Below are positions 31,516 to 41,427 of a stretch of 64,000 bases of DNA, piece after piece (the first letter of the stretch is position 1; the number at the start of each line of letters is the position of its first letter). The notes under the pieces are model-generated. The model was not told the DNA's origin and made no database searches. It worked only from the letters and a program-made list of their open reading frames with translations. Position numbers and translations under genes: made by a program. This stretch comes from Haloprofundus halophilus (GTDB lineage Archaea > Halobacteriota > Halobacteria > Halobacteriales > Haloferacaceae), in NCBI RefSeq assembly GCF_003439925.1, contig NZ_QQRR01000002.1:992001-1056000 (forward strand), in the 5' to 3' direction.

Positions 31516-32226
31516 ATGCTTACCGAATCACTCTCGTACGTGCGAAACAGCGACGACTGGGCGAAGAACGTCCTCATCGGCGGAATCCTCAGTCTGCTCG
31601 GCTTCCTCGTCGTCCCGACGTTCCTCGTCATCGGCTATCTGCTCCGCGTCGTCCGCAGTTCTATGCGCGGCGACGAGGAACCGCCCGCGTTCGACGAGTG
31701 GGGTGAGATGGGCGTCGACGGGCTGAAAGGGTTCGCTATCGCCCTCGCGTACGGCCTCGTCCCCGTGGTCCTGGCCGTCGTGTTCGCGGTGCTCGCCGGC
31801 CTGACGGCCAACGGCGGGAACGTCGGCGTCGTCAGCGGTCTCTTCGGTCTCGTCGGCGCGCTCCTCGTCTTCGTGACGGGGTTGGCCGTCGCCTACGCGC
31901 TGCCCGCCGGACTGGCGAACTACGCCGAGACCGGCCGGATGGGTGCCGCGTTCGACACCGGAACGCTCCGCTCGACGCTCACCTCCGGAACCTACGCGAC
32001 GGCGTGGGTGACGGCGGTCGTCGTCTTCCTCGCCGCCGGCCTCGTCGCGGGCGCGTTGAACTTCGTTCCGGTGCTCGGCACCGTCGTCGGCGTGTTCGTC
32101 ACGTTCTACGCCGCCGTCGCCGGCTACTACATCATCGGCCGCGCCTGGGGTGAGATGCACCCCGTGGAGCTGTCCGACGGTGAACTGTCCGACGGCGAGA
32201 TATCCGACGAGCGCGCCGCCATCTGA
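31516..32226 (+). CDS. DUF4013 membrane protein 1
   Basis: A 236-residue protein. The N-terminus MLTESLSYVRNSDDWAKNVL is the DUF4013 signature, followed by IGGILSLLGFLVVPTFLVIG. Three to four further membrane pairs follow, with FDEWGEMGVDGLKGF between TM1 and TM2 and a C-terminal GYYIIGRAW. First of three tandem paralogues. Function unknown. Confidence 0.85.
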   Translation: MLTESLSYVRNSDDWAKNVLIGGILSLLGFLVVPTFLVIGYLLRVVRSSMRGDEEPPAFDEWGEMGVDGLKGFAIALAYGLVPVVLAVVFAVLAGLTANGGNVGVVSGLFGLVGALLVFVTGLAVAYALPAGLANYAETGRMGAAFDTGTLRSTLTSGTYATAWVTAVVVFLAAGLVAGALNFVPVLGTVVGVFVTFYAAVAGYYIIGRAWGEMHPVELSDGELSDGEISDERAAI

Positions 32227-32310
32227 GCGCCGCCGGCGACCGACTTGATTTTTTCTGACGGACCGCGTCGGAGGTACGGTTATGTGTCGACGGTTCGACT
32301 GTGCGAGTAG

Positions 32311-33246
32311 ATGTTCCGCGACGCGCTGAACGCACCGGCCCGAACCGCCGACGCGATTCAGACGCTGTTCTTCGGTGGGTTTCTCTCGCTTCTGGCTCTC
32401 GCCTTTCCGCTCGGCTGGCTGGCGGCGGTCGCTACCGTGCCGCTTTCCGTCCTCGCGCTCCCGCTCGCAGTTCTACCGTCGCTGTTGCTTCGGGGCTACT
32501 ACGTCCGGACGATGCAAGCGGGATTCGAGAGACGAGACGCCGCGCCGTCGTTCGTGCAGTGGAGCGGACTCGTTCGGGACGGAGTCCGGTCGTACGTCGT
32601 CGCATTCGTCTACTTGCTGCCGGTCGTCACGCTGTGGCTCCTCGTCGCAGCGACGGCGATACCAGTTCAGCTACGTGGCGTCGGGGGAGACGCTGGCGGA
32701 AGTTTGATCGCCATCTCGGCGGCGCTCTCGGCGGTCGTCAGCGTGCTCTACCTGCCACTCTTCGCGTACCTGTACCCGGCTGCGCTCGTGAGCTACGCAG
32801 CGACGGGGCGGCTCGGCGCGGCGTTCTCGCCGCGGACCGTCGGCCGCGTCCTCGTCGACCGGGAGTACGCAACCGGGTGGCTGCTGGCGAGCGGACTGCT
32901 GTCGGTCGTCGTCTTCGTCGGCCTCCCGCTGTCGCTGTTTCTCGTCGGCGTGGTCGCCGTTTTCTACCTCCAGACCGTCGTGTATTCGGTGTACGGTCGG
33001 GCCGCGCGGACGGCCCTGGCGACCGAACTCGACGGCGGGAGGCCGAAACCCGAGACGCCCCGACGCGAACCCGAAGCGACGGCGGCGGTCCAGGTCGGGC
33101 GAAGCGTTGCCTACACCGGGGATCGTCTCGAAGTCACCGTTCCGGTCGACAACCCGGACGACGCCGAGAGAACGTCTCCACGGGAATCGACCGACGACGC
33201 GCTGACGACCGACGACGCGCTGACGGCTGACGAGACGACCGAGTAG
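32311..33246 (+). CDS. DUF4013 membrane protein 2
   Basis: A 311-residue paralogue of the preceding gene. N-terminal FRDALNAPARTADAIQTLFF replaces the usual start but the order of membrane segments is kept, including SFVQWSGLVRDGVRSYVVAF in place of the F-D-E-W loop. It has an extra cytoplasmic tail of about 75 residues, ending in TTDDALTADETTE, where TDDALT is repeated. TATA-like TTGATTTTTT lies about 65 bp upstream. Function unknown. Confidence 0.8.
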   Translation: MFRDALNAPARTADAIQTLFFGGFLSLLALAFPLGWLAAVATVPLSVLALPLAVLPSLLLRGYYVRTMQAGFERRDAAPSFVQWSGLVRDGVRSYVVAFVYLLPVVTLWLLVAATAIPVQLRGVGGDAGGSLIAISAALSAVVSVLYLPLFAYLYPAALVSYAATGRLGAAFSPRTVGRVLVDREYATGWLLASGLLSVVVFVGLPLSLFLVGVVAVFYLQTVVYSVYGRAARTALATELDGGRPKPETPRREPEATAAVQVGRSVAYTGDRLEVTVPVDNPDDAERTSPRESTDDALTTDDALTADETTE

Positions 33247-33340
33247 ACGGAGGCCGTTCGGCGACGACGAGTCCGGGGGTGTCGCACTCCAGCGACGCGG
33301 AGCGATACCGTGAAGCGACTCGCTCGAAAACGACCCACCG

Positions 33341-34045
33341 ATGCTACGGGAGTCGCTTCGGTATCCGCTCGGCGGCGACGGCGCAGCAGAGCGGATAATC
33401 GTCGGCGGCGGTCTCCACGTCGTCACCGCGTTCGTCCCGCTCGTGCCGCTGATTCTGGTGTTCGGCTACCTCGTTCGGGTGCTCGACCACGTCGGCGACG
33501 GTCCCGCGGCGTTCAGAGACGGGACGCCGCCGGGATTCGGGGACTGGCGCGCACTCGTCGTCGACGGGGTGAAGGCGACGCTGGTGATTCTCTGCTACGT
33601 AGCAGGTCCGCTCGTCGTGCTGCTCGTAACCCTCGGTGGAGCGAGCGAACTCTCGCCGGAGACGTTGGCCGGAACGGCCAGTATCGCCGTCCTCGCCGGG
33701 TCGACGGCGGCGCTGCTCGCGGCGCTCGGTGTCGCGTACCTCCTCCCGGCGGCGCTTGCCGGGTACGCGCGTGAGCGTCGGGTGCGAGCCGCGTTCGACC
33801 GGTCTCTGCTTCGGACGACGGCGACCGACGCGCGCTACTTCGTCGCCGTCGTCGCCGCCGCCGGCCTCCTGAGCGTCGCTGCGGTGCTGTCGTCGTTGGG
33901 CGCACCTCGGTCGGTTCCCCGCTTCGTCGGCTTCTTCCTGTTGTTCTACGCGGAAGTCGCGGCGGCGGCGCTGGTCGGCCGCGTTCTCGGCGAGAGCGTC
34001 CCGGCGGGAGAGAACGTCCCGGCGGGGCGGACAGAGGCGGGTTGA
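33341..34045 (+). CDS. DUF4013 membrane protein 3
   Basis: A 234-residue paralogue. It starts [20 protein letters not shown], has [20 protein letters not shown] in the conserved loop and ends at a membrane segment plus a short tail. It shares gene order and topology with the two upstream copies, so the three arose by tandem duplication and have diverged strongly in sequence. Confidence 0.8.
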   Translation: MLRESLRYPLGGDGAAERIIVGGGLHVVTAFVPLVPLILVFGYLVRVLDHVGDGPAAFRDGTPPGFGDWRALVVDGVKATLVILCYVAGPLVVLLVTLGGASELSPETLAGTASIAVLAGSTAALLAALGVAYLLPAALAGYARERRVRAAFDRSLLRTTATDARYFVAVVAAAGLLSVAAVLSSLGAPRSVPRFVGFFLLFYAEVAAAALVGRVLGESVPAGENVPAGRTEAG

Positions 34046-34310
34046 CGCACGGCTACCGCGACTGACTGGCGAACTGGCGGTCGTCGTCTCGGTCTGCGGG
34101 CGGCGACCACGCGACGGCTTCGACCCCGCTCCGATGGTTGCTCGGAGCGACCCGCAGTCAGGTTTCGACGCACGGGACGGTGTGGTCCCGTTATCCCTCA
34201 TAAGGGTTCGTTGCGCGTCTCCTTCTGCACGTCGTCGGCTGTCACGGTCGCACGCGGCCGCGACTGCGACGATGCAAAGCCACCTTAACCCCCGAGGGCG
34301 AGATTCGAAC

Positions 34311-35378
34311 ATGCGAATCGCAGGCCGTGGTCGCGGCGAGGAGGGGCGCGAGCGCATCACGCTCGTCCCCGAGAACGTCGACGACCTCTGGCACCTCTCG
34401 TACGTACTCGAGCCCGGCGACCGCGTCTCGGGCGACACGACCCGGCGCATCCAGCGGGCCGACGACCAGATGCGCGACACCGGCGGCGAGCGCGAGCACC
34501 TCAACGTCACCATCGAAGTCGACGACGTGGAGTTCGCCCGCTTCGCCAACCGTCTCCGGGTCGGCGGCGTCATCGTCGGCTGTTCCCGCGAGGACCAACT
34601 CGGCCACCACCACACGCTCAACGTCGAGGAGCGCGGCGAGATAACCGTCGAGAAACACTTCAAGCCCGACCAGATAGACCGCATCGAGGAGGCCGAACGA
34701 GCCACCGAGAACCCCGACGTGGTCATCGCCACCGTCGAGGAGGGCGAGGCGTACATCCACACCGTCGCGCAGTACGGCACCGAGGAGTACGCGTCGTTCA
34801 CCGCGCCGACGGGGAAGGGCGAGTACGCCCGCCCGCGGAGCGAGCTGTTCGACGAACTGGGCTCCGCGCTGTCGCACGTCGACGCCGACACCGTGATTCT
34901 GGCCGGCCCGGGCTTCACGAAGCAGGACGCCCGCGACCACATCGCCGACAACTACCCCGAGGTGGCCGAGAAGCTGACGACCGTCGACACCGCGAGCGTC
35001 GGCGACCGCGGCGTCCACGAGGTGCTGAAACGCGGGGCGGTCGACGACGTGCAGAAGGAGACGCGCATCGCCCGCGAGGCCGAGCGCATCGACGACCTGA
35101 TGGAGCGCATCGCAGAGGGCGCGAAGGCCGCCTACGGCGTCGAGCAGGTGGCACAGGCCGCGGAGTTCGGCGCGATAGAGGAGCTGTTGATACTGGACTC
35201 CCGCCTGCGCGACGAGCGGCAGGGCCGCGGCGACTGGGAGCGGGACGTCAACGAGATAATCGAGACCGTCGAACAGAAGGGCGGCGAGGTCACGGTGTTC
35301 TCGGCGGAGTTCCAACCCGGCCAGCAGTTGAAGAACCTCGGCGGCGTCGCGGCGCTGCTCCGCTACCGGCTCGAATAG
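34311..35378 (+). CDS. pelA: Pelota (mRNA surveillance, Dom34 homologue)
   Basis: A 355-residue protein that enters the A site of stalled ribosomes together with aEF1A or ABCE1. The order is: Sm-like N-terminal domain ([20 protein letters not shown], about 1-130, with [20 protein letters not shown]), central eRF1 domain 2 (about 135-250, [20 protein letters not shown]) and the eRF1 domain 3 (about 260-350, [20 protein letters not shown]). Like other Pelota proteins it lacks the GGQ motif of release factors. Start ATG 34311 gives the standard N-terminus and follows a TATA-like CCTTAACC. Confidence 0.95.
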   Translation: MRIAGRGRGEEGRERITLVPENVDDLWHLSYVLEPGDRVSGDTTRRIQRADDQMRDTGGEREHLNVTIEVDDVEFARFANRLRVGGVIVGCSREDQLGHHHTLNVEERGEITVEKHFKPDQIDRIEEAERATENPDVVIATVEEGEAYIHTVAQYGTEEYASFTAPTGKGEYARPRSELFDELGSALSHVDADTVILAGPGFTKQDARDHIADNYPEVAEKLTTVDTASVGDRGVHEVLKRGAVDDVQKETRIAREAERIDDLMERIAEGAKAAYGVEQVAQAAEFGAIEELLILDSRLRDERQGRGDWERDVNEIIETVEQKGGEVTVFSAEFQPGQQLKNLGGVAALLRYRLE

Positions 35379-35482
35379 CGCTCCGGGCCGTCGTTTCTCC
35401 GCCTGCGGTCGACGCATTCACCCGTGAGAGACCGTCACGTCTCGGGGATGACGCTTTTGCCCGTCGAATCCTACCTCCGTCC

Positions 35483-35926
35483 GTGGCGCGCCGCAGACGG
35501 GACGGACGGACGACGACCGACCGGTTCGAGCGGTGGCTCGGCTTCGTCTTCTTCGCGGCGATGGAGGTGTCGTTCCTCACGCTACCGGTGCTCGTGCTCC
35601 TGCTGGGCGTTCGGCCCGCGGGGCCGGTGTCGGCAGCGGCGCTGGCCTCGCTTTCGATCGCCGTCGTCGCCGTCGGCAGTTTCCGGGGACGGTATCTCGA
35701 CGTCGGCGCGTGGCCGCGCGTCGGTCAGGTTCGGACGATGCCGATTCGGTCGGCGTACTACGGCGGCGCCGTCGCCGCCGGGACGCTTCTCGGTACCGAA
35801 CTCTACCTCCGTACCGGCGTTGGCTGGCTGGGCGTCTTCGCCCCGGTCGTCTTCGTCTTGCTCGCGTTAGCGGCGTTTCCCCGTGCGCTCGATGGGCTGT
35901 TCCGCATCTCCCGAGCGACCATCTAA
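35483..35926 (+). CDS. Small haloarchaeal membrane protein
   Basis: A 147-residue protein starting at GTG 35483. Basic N-terminus, then four membrane segments (about 20-42, 48-66, 88-108 and 112-132), with GAWPRVGQVRTMPIRSAYYG in a loop. No recognised family. High GC and position between conserved genes indicate it is native. Confidence 0.6.
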   Translation: MARRRRDGRTTTDRFERWLGFVFFAAMEVSFLTLPVLVLLLGVRPAGPVSAAALASLSIAVVAVGSFRGRYLDVGAWPRVGQVRTMPIRSAYYGGAVAAGTLLGTELYLRTGVGWLGVFAPVVFVLLALAAFPRALDGLFRISRATI

Positions 35927-35959
35927 CTCTAACCGGCGGCGGGCCGAAACGGAGCCCGC

Positions 35960-36958
35960 TCACTCGCCGGTGAGCGCCTCGCTGGCGGGCGCGAGGCCGA
36001 TGGACGTTCCGAGCCCGTCGTCGCGCGCCTTCTCGTACAGCATGTACGCCGCGGCGACCGTCTCGATACCGGTACCGCCGCTGTCGAACAGCGTGATCTC
36101 CTCGTCGTTCTCGCGTCCCGGCACCTCGCCGGCGACCACGTCACCGAGTTCGGCGTAGATGTCCTCCTCGGTGACGACGCCCTCCTCCATCGCGTGGAGG
36201 AACGCCCCGGCGTCTCTGGTCGCGCGCGCTCGGAGGTCGGGGACGTACTTCGCGCGCTCTATCGTCGTCGTGTCGACCTCTCGTTTGTCGGCGTTGTACT
36301 GGCCCATCGCCGTGACGTGAGTCCCCGGTTCGAGCAGGTCGCCGTCGAACACCGGTTCAGAGGCGTTCGTCGCGGTGACGACGACGTCCGCACCCTCGAC
36401 GGCGGCGGCGCTGGAGGCGACGGCGGCGACGCTCGCGTCCAGCAGTCGGTCCATCTCCCCGGCGAACGACTCGCGGTTCTCCTTCGTCGGCGAGTACACC
36501 CAGACGGTGTCGAGGTCGCGGACCGCGGCCGTCGCGCGCAACTGGCCGCGGGCCTGGGCACCGCTGCCGATGATGGCGACCGACTCGGCGTCCTCGCGGG
36601 CGAGGGCGTCGACGGCGACGCCGCCCGCCGCACCCGTCTTGAAGGGGTTCATGCTCGCGCCGTCGAGCAACGCGAGCGGTTCCCCCGACTCGGCGTCGAA
36701 AAGCGGTGTCATGAACCAGGCGTCGCGCTCGCCGAAGCCCGCCGCGTACATGTAGCCGCCCATCGCGCCCGTCTCGGGGAGGACGGCGGCGTAGGTGGTG
36801 AACATCCCCGGCGGGTCGCCGTTGACGAGTTTGGTCCGGGGCTCGGCCGGCGCGCCCTCGCCGCGTTGCCGATACCCCTCTCGCACTGCGTCGACGTACT
36901 CTGCGGGCGTTGCGAGTCCGGCGACGTCCTCGCTCGTGAGAAACAACGCGTCTGTCAT
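35960..36958 (-). CDS. Ornithine cyclodeaminase / mu-crystallin family protein
   Basis: A 332-residue NAD(P)-dependent enzyme. The Rossmann motif is AIIGSGAQARGQLRATAAVR near residue 128, preceded by LLDGASMNPFKTGAAGGVAV, and followed by VVTATNASEPVFDG and HVTAMGQYNADKREVD. N-terminal substrate loop: PRTKLVNGDPPGMFTTYAAV. Archaeal members include alanine dehydrogenase and ornithine cyclodeaminase; which one this is cannot be decided here. ATG 36958 is the natural start. Confidence 0.88.
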   Translation of the reverse strand: MTDALFLTSEDVAGLATPAEYVDAVREGYRQRGEGAPAEPRTKLVNGDPPGMFTTYAAVLPETGAMGGYMYAAGFGERDAWFMTPLFDAESGEPLALLDGASMNPFKTGAAGGVAVDALAREDAESVAIIGSGAQARGQLRATAAVRDLDTVWVYSPTKENRESFAGEMDRLLDASVAAVASSAAAVEGADVVVTATNASEPVFDGDLLEPGTHVTAMGQYNADKREVDTTTIERAKYVPDLRARATRDAGAFLHAMEEGVVTEEDIYAELGDVVAGEVPGRENDEEITLFDSGGTGIETVAAAYMLYEKARDDGLGTSIGLAPASEALTGE

Positions 36959-37060
36959 ACCCGACGAGACGGACGCGGGACCTAAAACCGTGAGGGCGTC
37001 GGACAGAAAGACGAGAGCTCGCCGAGGAGGCGAAGAAATGACGGGAGAACGCGACCCCGA

Positions 37061-37160
37061 GAAGAGAGAGGGTGGAGAAGAGAGGGGAGAGAGGATGGAG
37101 AAGAGAGGGGAGAGAGGATGGAGAAGAGAGGGGAGAGAGGATGGAGAAGAGAGAGGATGG
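37061..37160. repeat. Purine-rich minisatellite, 23-bp unit
   Basis: Three exact tandem copies of a 23-bp purine unit (AGAGGGGAGAGAGGATGG, then AGAAG) at 37081-37103, 37104-37126 and 37127-37149, with degraded units on each side. All purines on this strand except one T per unit. It lies between the divergent/convergent genes 35960-36958 and 37173-37397, outside any supported gene. Confidence 0.92.
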
Positions 37161-37172
37161 TCGGGAGCAGAC

Positions 37173-37397
37173 TCAGTCGGCGTTGAGTTGCTGGCTCTGG
37201 GCGTTCTGCGAAACGGCACCGGGCTGACTCTCCACCGGACCGTTGACGAACAGCGCGTGACCCATGATGCCGACCGAACCCATCGCCGCAATCGGGACGG
37301 CGGTCGTGAGACCGACGCCGGTGATGGTGAGTATTGCAGTGACTCCGAACAACACCAGAGGAATAAGCCCGAGAACGTAGTCGTAGTATCCGGTCAT
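37173..37397 (-). CDS. Small two-span haloarchaeal membrane protein
   Basis: A 74-residue protein. N-terminal MTGYYDYVLGLIPLVLFGVT opens a hydrophobic pair (about 7-28 and 32-52) with GVGLTTAVPIAAMGSVGIMG between. The tail is polar and Gln/Asn-rich. Closely similar short proteins are widespread in haloarchaea. TATA-like AATTATATAT on this strand lies about 30 bp before the ATG, so translation starts at or near the transcript end. Confidence 0.75.
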   Translation of the reverse strand: MTGYYDYVLGLIPLVLFGVTAILTITGVGLTTAVPIAAMGSVGIMGHALFVNGPVESQPGAVSQNAQSQQLNAD

Positions 37398-37743
37398 AAT
37401 GTATTACAAAGTATGCATGGGGGATATATAATTCTTTCCTGTGACCAAACGGCAACCACCAGAAAATCAGTGGGTGAGATTTCTATAACTTATGAGAATA
37501 CGAGTTCGCTCCGCGGTTTCGTCGACCGGGAGAACTGCTCTGAAGAGAGCCGCGTTTCGAGCTTCGAGGCGGCCGATATCGGCGGCTATCGTGAAATCCT
37601 AGCGTGTGTAGGTATCTCAAAGGTAGCTTGCAGCGTCCGTGTGACGACTCCGCTATTCTCCTTCGGTAGCGCGCGTCGGCCGGGGTTTCGTCCGGTTTGC
37701 CCCCATCGGTGAGTTAAACCGTTCCGTCGTCAGAATCACCACC
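37398..37743. other. Intergenic region with no supported gene
   Basis: 346 bp. The left 60 bp contain the promoter of the small membrane gene (TATA-like ATATATAATT at 37423-37432). The remainder, of intermediate GC, has only broken frames; the short AT-rich TTCTATAACTTATGAGAATA near 37480 may be a relic promoter. GTTAAACC at 37712 is a possible TATA box for the MFS gene at 37744. Confidence 0.6.
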
Positions 37744-39120
37744 GTGAACCGTAACGACCGTTCGATCGTGGCGCTCGTGATGCTCGCACACGGGATGGTC
37801 CACACCTACGAGTTGTCCGTTCCCATCTTCGTCACTATCTGGTTGAGCGAGTTCGAGACCATCAATCTCGGTCTCGCCCAGTTCCCGGTGAACTCGGCGA
37901 CGCTCGGCTTGGTCGTCACCGCCGGTTACGGCCTCTTCGGTCTCGGCGCGCTCCCCGGCGGCGTACTCGTCGACCGACTCGGCTCGCGCCGCCTCATCAC
38001 GCTCTGTCTTCTCGGGATGTCCGTGTCGTTCTTCGTGCTCGGCGTCTCGCCGAGCGTTCTCGCAATCGCCGCCGCCTTCCTCTGCTGGGGCGCGGCCGCG
38101 AGCGTCTATCACCCGGCGGGACTGGCGCTCATCAGTAAGGGCGTCGAGGAGCGCGGCACCGGCTTCGCGTACCACGGGATGGCCGGAAACATCGGCATCG
38201 GCCTCGGCCCGCTCGTCGCCGCGATTCTCCTCTTGTTCGTCGACTGGCGCATCGTCGCGATCATCCTCGCCGTTCCGGCGCTTCTGGCGGCGCTGTTCGC
38301 CAACCGCGCCGAGTTCGACGAGACCGCGGCCGTGAGGGGTACGACGGCCGAGACCGACGGGGGAACCTCCGGGTCCGACGACCCGGAGGCTCGCCAGTCG
38401 GCGGAGTCGTCCGGCGGCGGCTCCAAGGCCGACGCCGGCGTCGAGTCGTGGGGCGAGTTCGTCACCGAGTCGAGACGGCTGTTCGCCGGCAGTTTCGTCT
38501 TCGTCTTCGTCGTGGTGATGTGCTCGGGGCTGTACTACCGCGGCGTTCTCACGTTCCTGCCGCAGTTGCTGTCGGGACTGCCGGGCGTCGACCCCGTGTC
38601 GATTTCGTCGTTGGTCCCCGGCGACTTGCTCGCGTCGGTCGGCCTGGAGGCCTCCGGAGATAGCCAACTCAACCCCGAGCGCTACATCTACTCGGGGCTG
38701 CTCATGATCGGCGTCCTCGGCCAGTACGCGGGCGGGAAACTGACCGACAGCGTCGCTCCCGAGAAGGGTATCGCCGGCGCGTTCGCCGGACTGGCGATTC
38801 TCGCGCTCGTCTTCCTCCCGGTGGCGAACCTCGGTGTCGTCCCGCTGCTCGTCGTCGCCGCGGTTCTCGGCTTCGCGCTGTTCGTCGTGCAACCGCTGTA
38901 CCAGGCGACCGTCGCGGAGTACACGCCCGCCGGGACGCGCGGGCTCTCGTACGGTTACACCTACCTCGGCGTCTTCGGCGTCGGCGCGCTCGGCGGCGCT
39001 ATCGCGGGCGCGATTCTCGAGTACGCGTCGCCGGACGTGCTGTTCGTCACGCTCGCCGGCTTCGCCGCACTCGCGTCGCTGGTCGGCGTGTACCTTTCGC
39101 GGAACGCGTCGACGGCCTGA
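37744..39120 (+). CDS. MFS transporter, fosmidomycin-resistance-like
   Basis: A 458-residue protein with 11-12 membrane segments, starting at GTG 37744. LVMLAHGMVHTYELSVPIFV and AASVYHPAGLALISKGVEER are typical of the Fsr/NarK-related subgroup (H-P-A-G in TM4 region). GVLVDRLGSRRLITLC is motif A. An acidic, Ser/Gly-rich cytoplasmic loop of about 45 residues lies at the centre. The substrate is unknown. Confidence 0.82.
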   Translation: MNRNDRSIVALVMLAHGMVHTYELSVPIFVTIWLSEFETINLGLAQFPVNSATLGLVVTAGYGLFGLGALPGGVLVDRLGSRRLITLCLLGMSVSFFVLGVSPSVLAIAAAFLCWGAAASVYHPAGLALISKGVEERGTGFAYHGMAGNIGIGLGPLVAAILLLFVDWRIVAIILAVPALLAALFANRAEFDETAAVRGTTAETDGGTSGSDDPEARQSAESSGGGSKADAGVESWGEFVTESRRLFAGSFVFVFVVVMCSGLYYRGVLTFLPQLLSGLPGVDPVSISSLVPGDLLASVGLEASGDSQLNPERYIYSGLLMIGVLGQYAGGKLTDSVAPEKGIAGAFAGLAILALVFLPVANLGVVPLLVVAAVLGFALFVVQPLYQATVAEYTPAGTRGLSYGYTYLGVFGVGALGGAIAGAILEYASPDVLFVTLAGFAALASLVGVYLSRNASTA

Positions 39121-39153
39121 GTCGGTCTCGACCGCCGGAGCGGGAGTCTGTTT

Positions 39154-39573
39154 TCAGCGCACTTTGAACACGAGCCACCGGTAGACGCCGAGGCCGACGC
39201 CGACGGTGACGAGCGAGATGACGATGAAGATGGGGTCGGCACCGCCCTCGAAGAACGGTGAGGCGCGGAGGCCGAGCCCGACGATGTCCGCCGGGACCCA
39301 CGACCGAACGGCGAGCGGAATCGACGCCTTCGCGGACTCGCCCGCGCCGGCGGAGTACGCGCCGACCAGCGGCGCGCAGACGAGCCAGCCGACGTAGAAC
39401 GGTACGAGCGTCGAGAGCCAACCGACGGTGTCGGTCGTGAGGTAAGAGACGCCGTTGTGCGTGACGACGCCGAACGTGAGCACGAGGCCGATGACGAGCA
39501 GGTCGCCGACGGCCAAGGGCAGCGTTCCCCTGTCGATTCGTTGGTCCCAGAACGATTCCGATTGGGTGGCCAT
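39154..39573 (-). CDS. DUF3054 membrane protein
   Basis: A 139-residue protein with four membrane segments. LAVGDLLVIGLVLTFGVVTH (G-D-x-L near TM1), WLVCAPLVGAYSAGA and PFFEGGADPIFIVISLVTVG match the DUF3054 pattern, in which the TM1 Asp and the A-P-x-x-x-G-A-Y motif are conserved. ATG 39573. Function unknown. Confidence 0.8.
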   Translation of the reverse strand: MATQSESFWDQRIDRGTLPLAVGDLLVIGLVLTFGVVTHNGVSYLTTDTVGWLSTLVPFYVGWLVCAPLVGAYSAGAGESAKASIPLAVRSWVPADIVGLGLRASPFFEGGADPIFIVISLVTVGVGLGVYRWLVFKVR

Positions 39574-39680
39574 ATCGGGAGATTCGCATGGGGCCTAATG
39601 ATTGTCCGGTTTGTCGTCTTCGCACGTGAGAGCGTGACACGCTGGTCGCAGCGCGGCGTCCCGCTCGCGGTCGCTTCCGA

Positions 39681-39760
39681 CGAAGCGGACGGGTCGACCG
39701 CGGACCGCGCAGTTCGACTGCGAACCACACTGTTCGACTGCAAACTGCATAGTTCGACTC
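39681..39760 (+). repeat. Four 20-bp iterons upstream of the GNAT gene
   Basis: The 8-mer GTTCGACT recurs exactly 20 bp apart at 39712, 39732 and 39752, within 20-bp units starting at 39701, 39721 and 39741. A degraded unit at 39681-39700 (with GTCGAC in place) precedes them. They end 41 bp before ATG 39801, so they could be a regulator binding array on the promoter. Confidence 0.75.
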
Positions 39761-39800
39761 GGACCGCACGGCCTTTGTCGCGGCGTGCGAATCGGACGGT

Positions 39801-40421
39801 ATGGAGTACCGCGTGCTCGGCTGGCCGGCGGACGGGCCGACGCTGCGCCTCGACTACCGGCAGTTCAGCTACGCCGGGAAGTTCGTCATGTCGAACACGG
39901 GGAAAGCGGTCGTCCGCGTCGACGACGAGACATCGGCCGAGGAAGCGCGAGGGGCGGACGACGGTGACGAGTTCGACCGCGACGTGCTCGCCGCCGTCGC
40001 GTTCAACGAGGACCGAACGGACTCCGGTACGCTCTGGATTCGTTACGTCACCGTGCGCCAGGATTTCCGCGGCGACGGACTCGGACCGGGACTCGTCGCG
40101 TTTCTCGCGGAGCGAGCGACGGGTCGAGGGTACCGCCGTCTCCGAATCGCGGTCAACAACCCGTTCGCCTACGAGGCGCTGTACAAAGCCGGGTTCGCGT
40201 ACACGGGTCGGCAGACCGGGTTGGCGGAGTTGGTGCTGGAGCGCCAGTTGGGCGACGAGTGCGGCGAGGAGACGGACTACCGCGAGCGCGGCCGCTACCA
40301 GTCCGGACTGGACGTCTATCGAGCGCGCGACCTCGGCGACGACGAGCGAGCGTTTCTCGAATCGAGAGTCGACGCCGACCCGCCGGAACGAATCGACGCG
40401 CCCGAAAGGGCGGACGTTTAA
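39801..40421 (+). CDS. GNAT-family N-acetyltransferase
   Basis: A 206-residue protein. The acetyl-CoA binding loop (motif A) is VRQDFRGDGLGPGLVAFLAE near residue 80, followed by YRRLRIAVNNPFAYEALYKA and GFAYTGR (motif B). An acidic insertion sits before the core (residues 42-58). The C-terminal 45 residues are polar. Acceptor substrate unknown. It ends 25 bp before FEN-1. Confidence 0.82.
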   Translation: MEYRVLGWPADGPTLRLDYRQFSYAGKFVMSNTGKAVVRVDDETSAEEARGADDGDEFDRDVLAAVAFNEDRTDSGTLWIRYVTVRQDFRGDGLGPGLVAFLAERATGRGYRRLRIAVNNPFAYEALYKAGFAYTGRQTGLAELVLERQLGDECGEETDYRERGRYQSGLDVYRARDLGDDERAFLESRVDADPPERIDAPERADV

Positions 40422-40446
40422 CTCCGAGACCGCCTAACGACGGCCG

Positions 40447-41427
40447 ATGGGAAACGCAGCGTTGCGCCAGTTGGCGGCGCTCTCCGAGGTGTCGTTCGAC
40501 GACCTCGACGGGAGAATCGTCGCCGTCGACGCGCACAACTGGCTCTACCGGTATCTGACGACGACCGTCAAGTGGACCCGCGACGAGGTGTACACCACGA
40601 GCGACGGCGAGGAAGTCGCCAACCTCGTCGGCATCGTTCAAGGGTTGCCCAAATTCTTCGAGCACGACCTCGTCCCCGTCTTCGTCTTCGACGGCGGCGT
40701 CACGGAGCTGAAAGACGACGAGGTGGCCGAGCGACGCGAACAGCGCGAGAAGGCCGAAGAACTGCTCGAGGACGCCCGCGAGCGCGGCGACCACATCGAG
40801 GTCGCCCGCCTCGAAGCGCGCACGCAGCGGCTGACGAGCGTCATCCAGCGAACCAGCCGAGAGTTGCTCGACCTGCTCGACGTCCCCTACGTCGAAGCGC
40901 CCGCCGAAGGTGAGGCGCAGGCGTCGTACATGGCCCGCCGCGGCGACGCCGACTACGTCGGCAGCGAGGACTACGACACGCTGCTGTTCGGTGCGCCGCT
41001 GACGCTCCGCCAGCTCACGAGTTCCGGCAATCCCGAACTGATGGATCTGGACGCGACGCTCGAAGAACACGACCTCACCTACGAGCAACTCGTCGACGTG
41101 GGCATCCTCTGCGGGACGGACTTCAACCCCGGCGTCGACGGCATCGGTCCGAAGACGGCGCTCAAGTTGGTGAGAGAGCACGGCGACCTCTTCTCGGTTC
41201 TGGAGGCGCGCGGCGAGCACGTCGAGTTCGCCGACCGCATCCGCGACCTGTTCCTGGACCCGCCGGTGACCGACGAGTACGAGTTCGACACCGACCTCGA
41301 CCCCGACATCCCGGCGGCGCGGGCGTACGTCACCGAGGAGTGGGAAGTCGACGCCGACGAGGTCGAACGCGGCTTCGACCGCATCGACGACGCGCTGAGT
41401 CAGACGGGTCTCGACCGCTGGACCTGA
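40447..41427 (+). CDS. fen: Flap endonuclease 1
   Basis: A 326-residue structure-specific nuclease that removes 5' flaps in Okazaki-fragment maturation and repair. The N-terminus [29 protein letters not shown] (first metal Asp), VFVFDGG, the acidic cluster [13 protein letters not shown] and [13 protein letters not shown], and the H3TH region [20 protein letters not shown] are all present. The C-terminus ends QTGLDRWT, a short PCNA-interacting box (Q-x-x-L-x-x-W). Length is normal. Confidence 0.96.
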   Translation: MGNAALRQLAALSEVSFDDLDGRIVAVDAHNWLYRYLTTTVKWTRDEVYTTSDGEEVANLVGIVQGLPKFFEHDLVPVFVFDGGVTELKDDEVAERREQREKAEELLEDARERGDHIEVARLEARTQRLTSVIQRTSRELLDLLDVPYVEAPAEGEAQASYMARRGDADYVGSEDYDTLLFGAPLTLRQLTSSGNPELMDLDATLEEHDLTYEQLVDVGILCGTDFNPGVDGIGPKTALKLVREHGDLFSVLEARGEHVEFADRIRDLFLDPPVTDEYEFDTDLDPDIPAARAYVTEEWEVDADEVERGFDRIDDALSQTGLDRWT

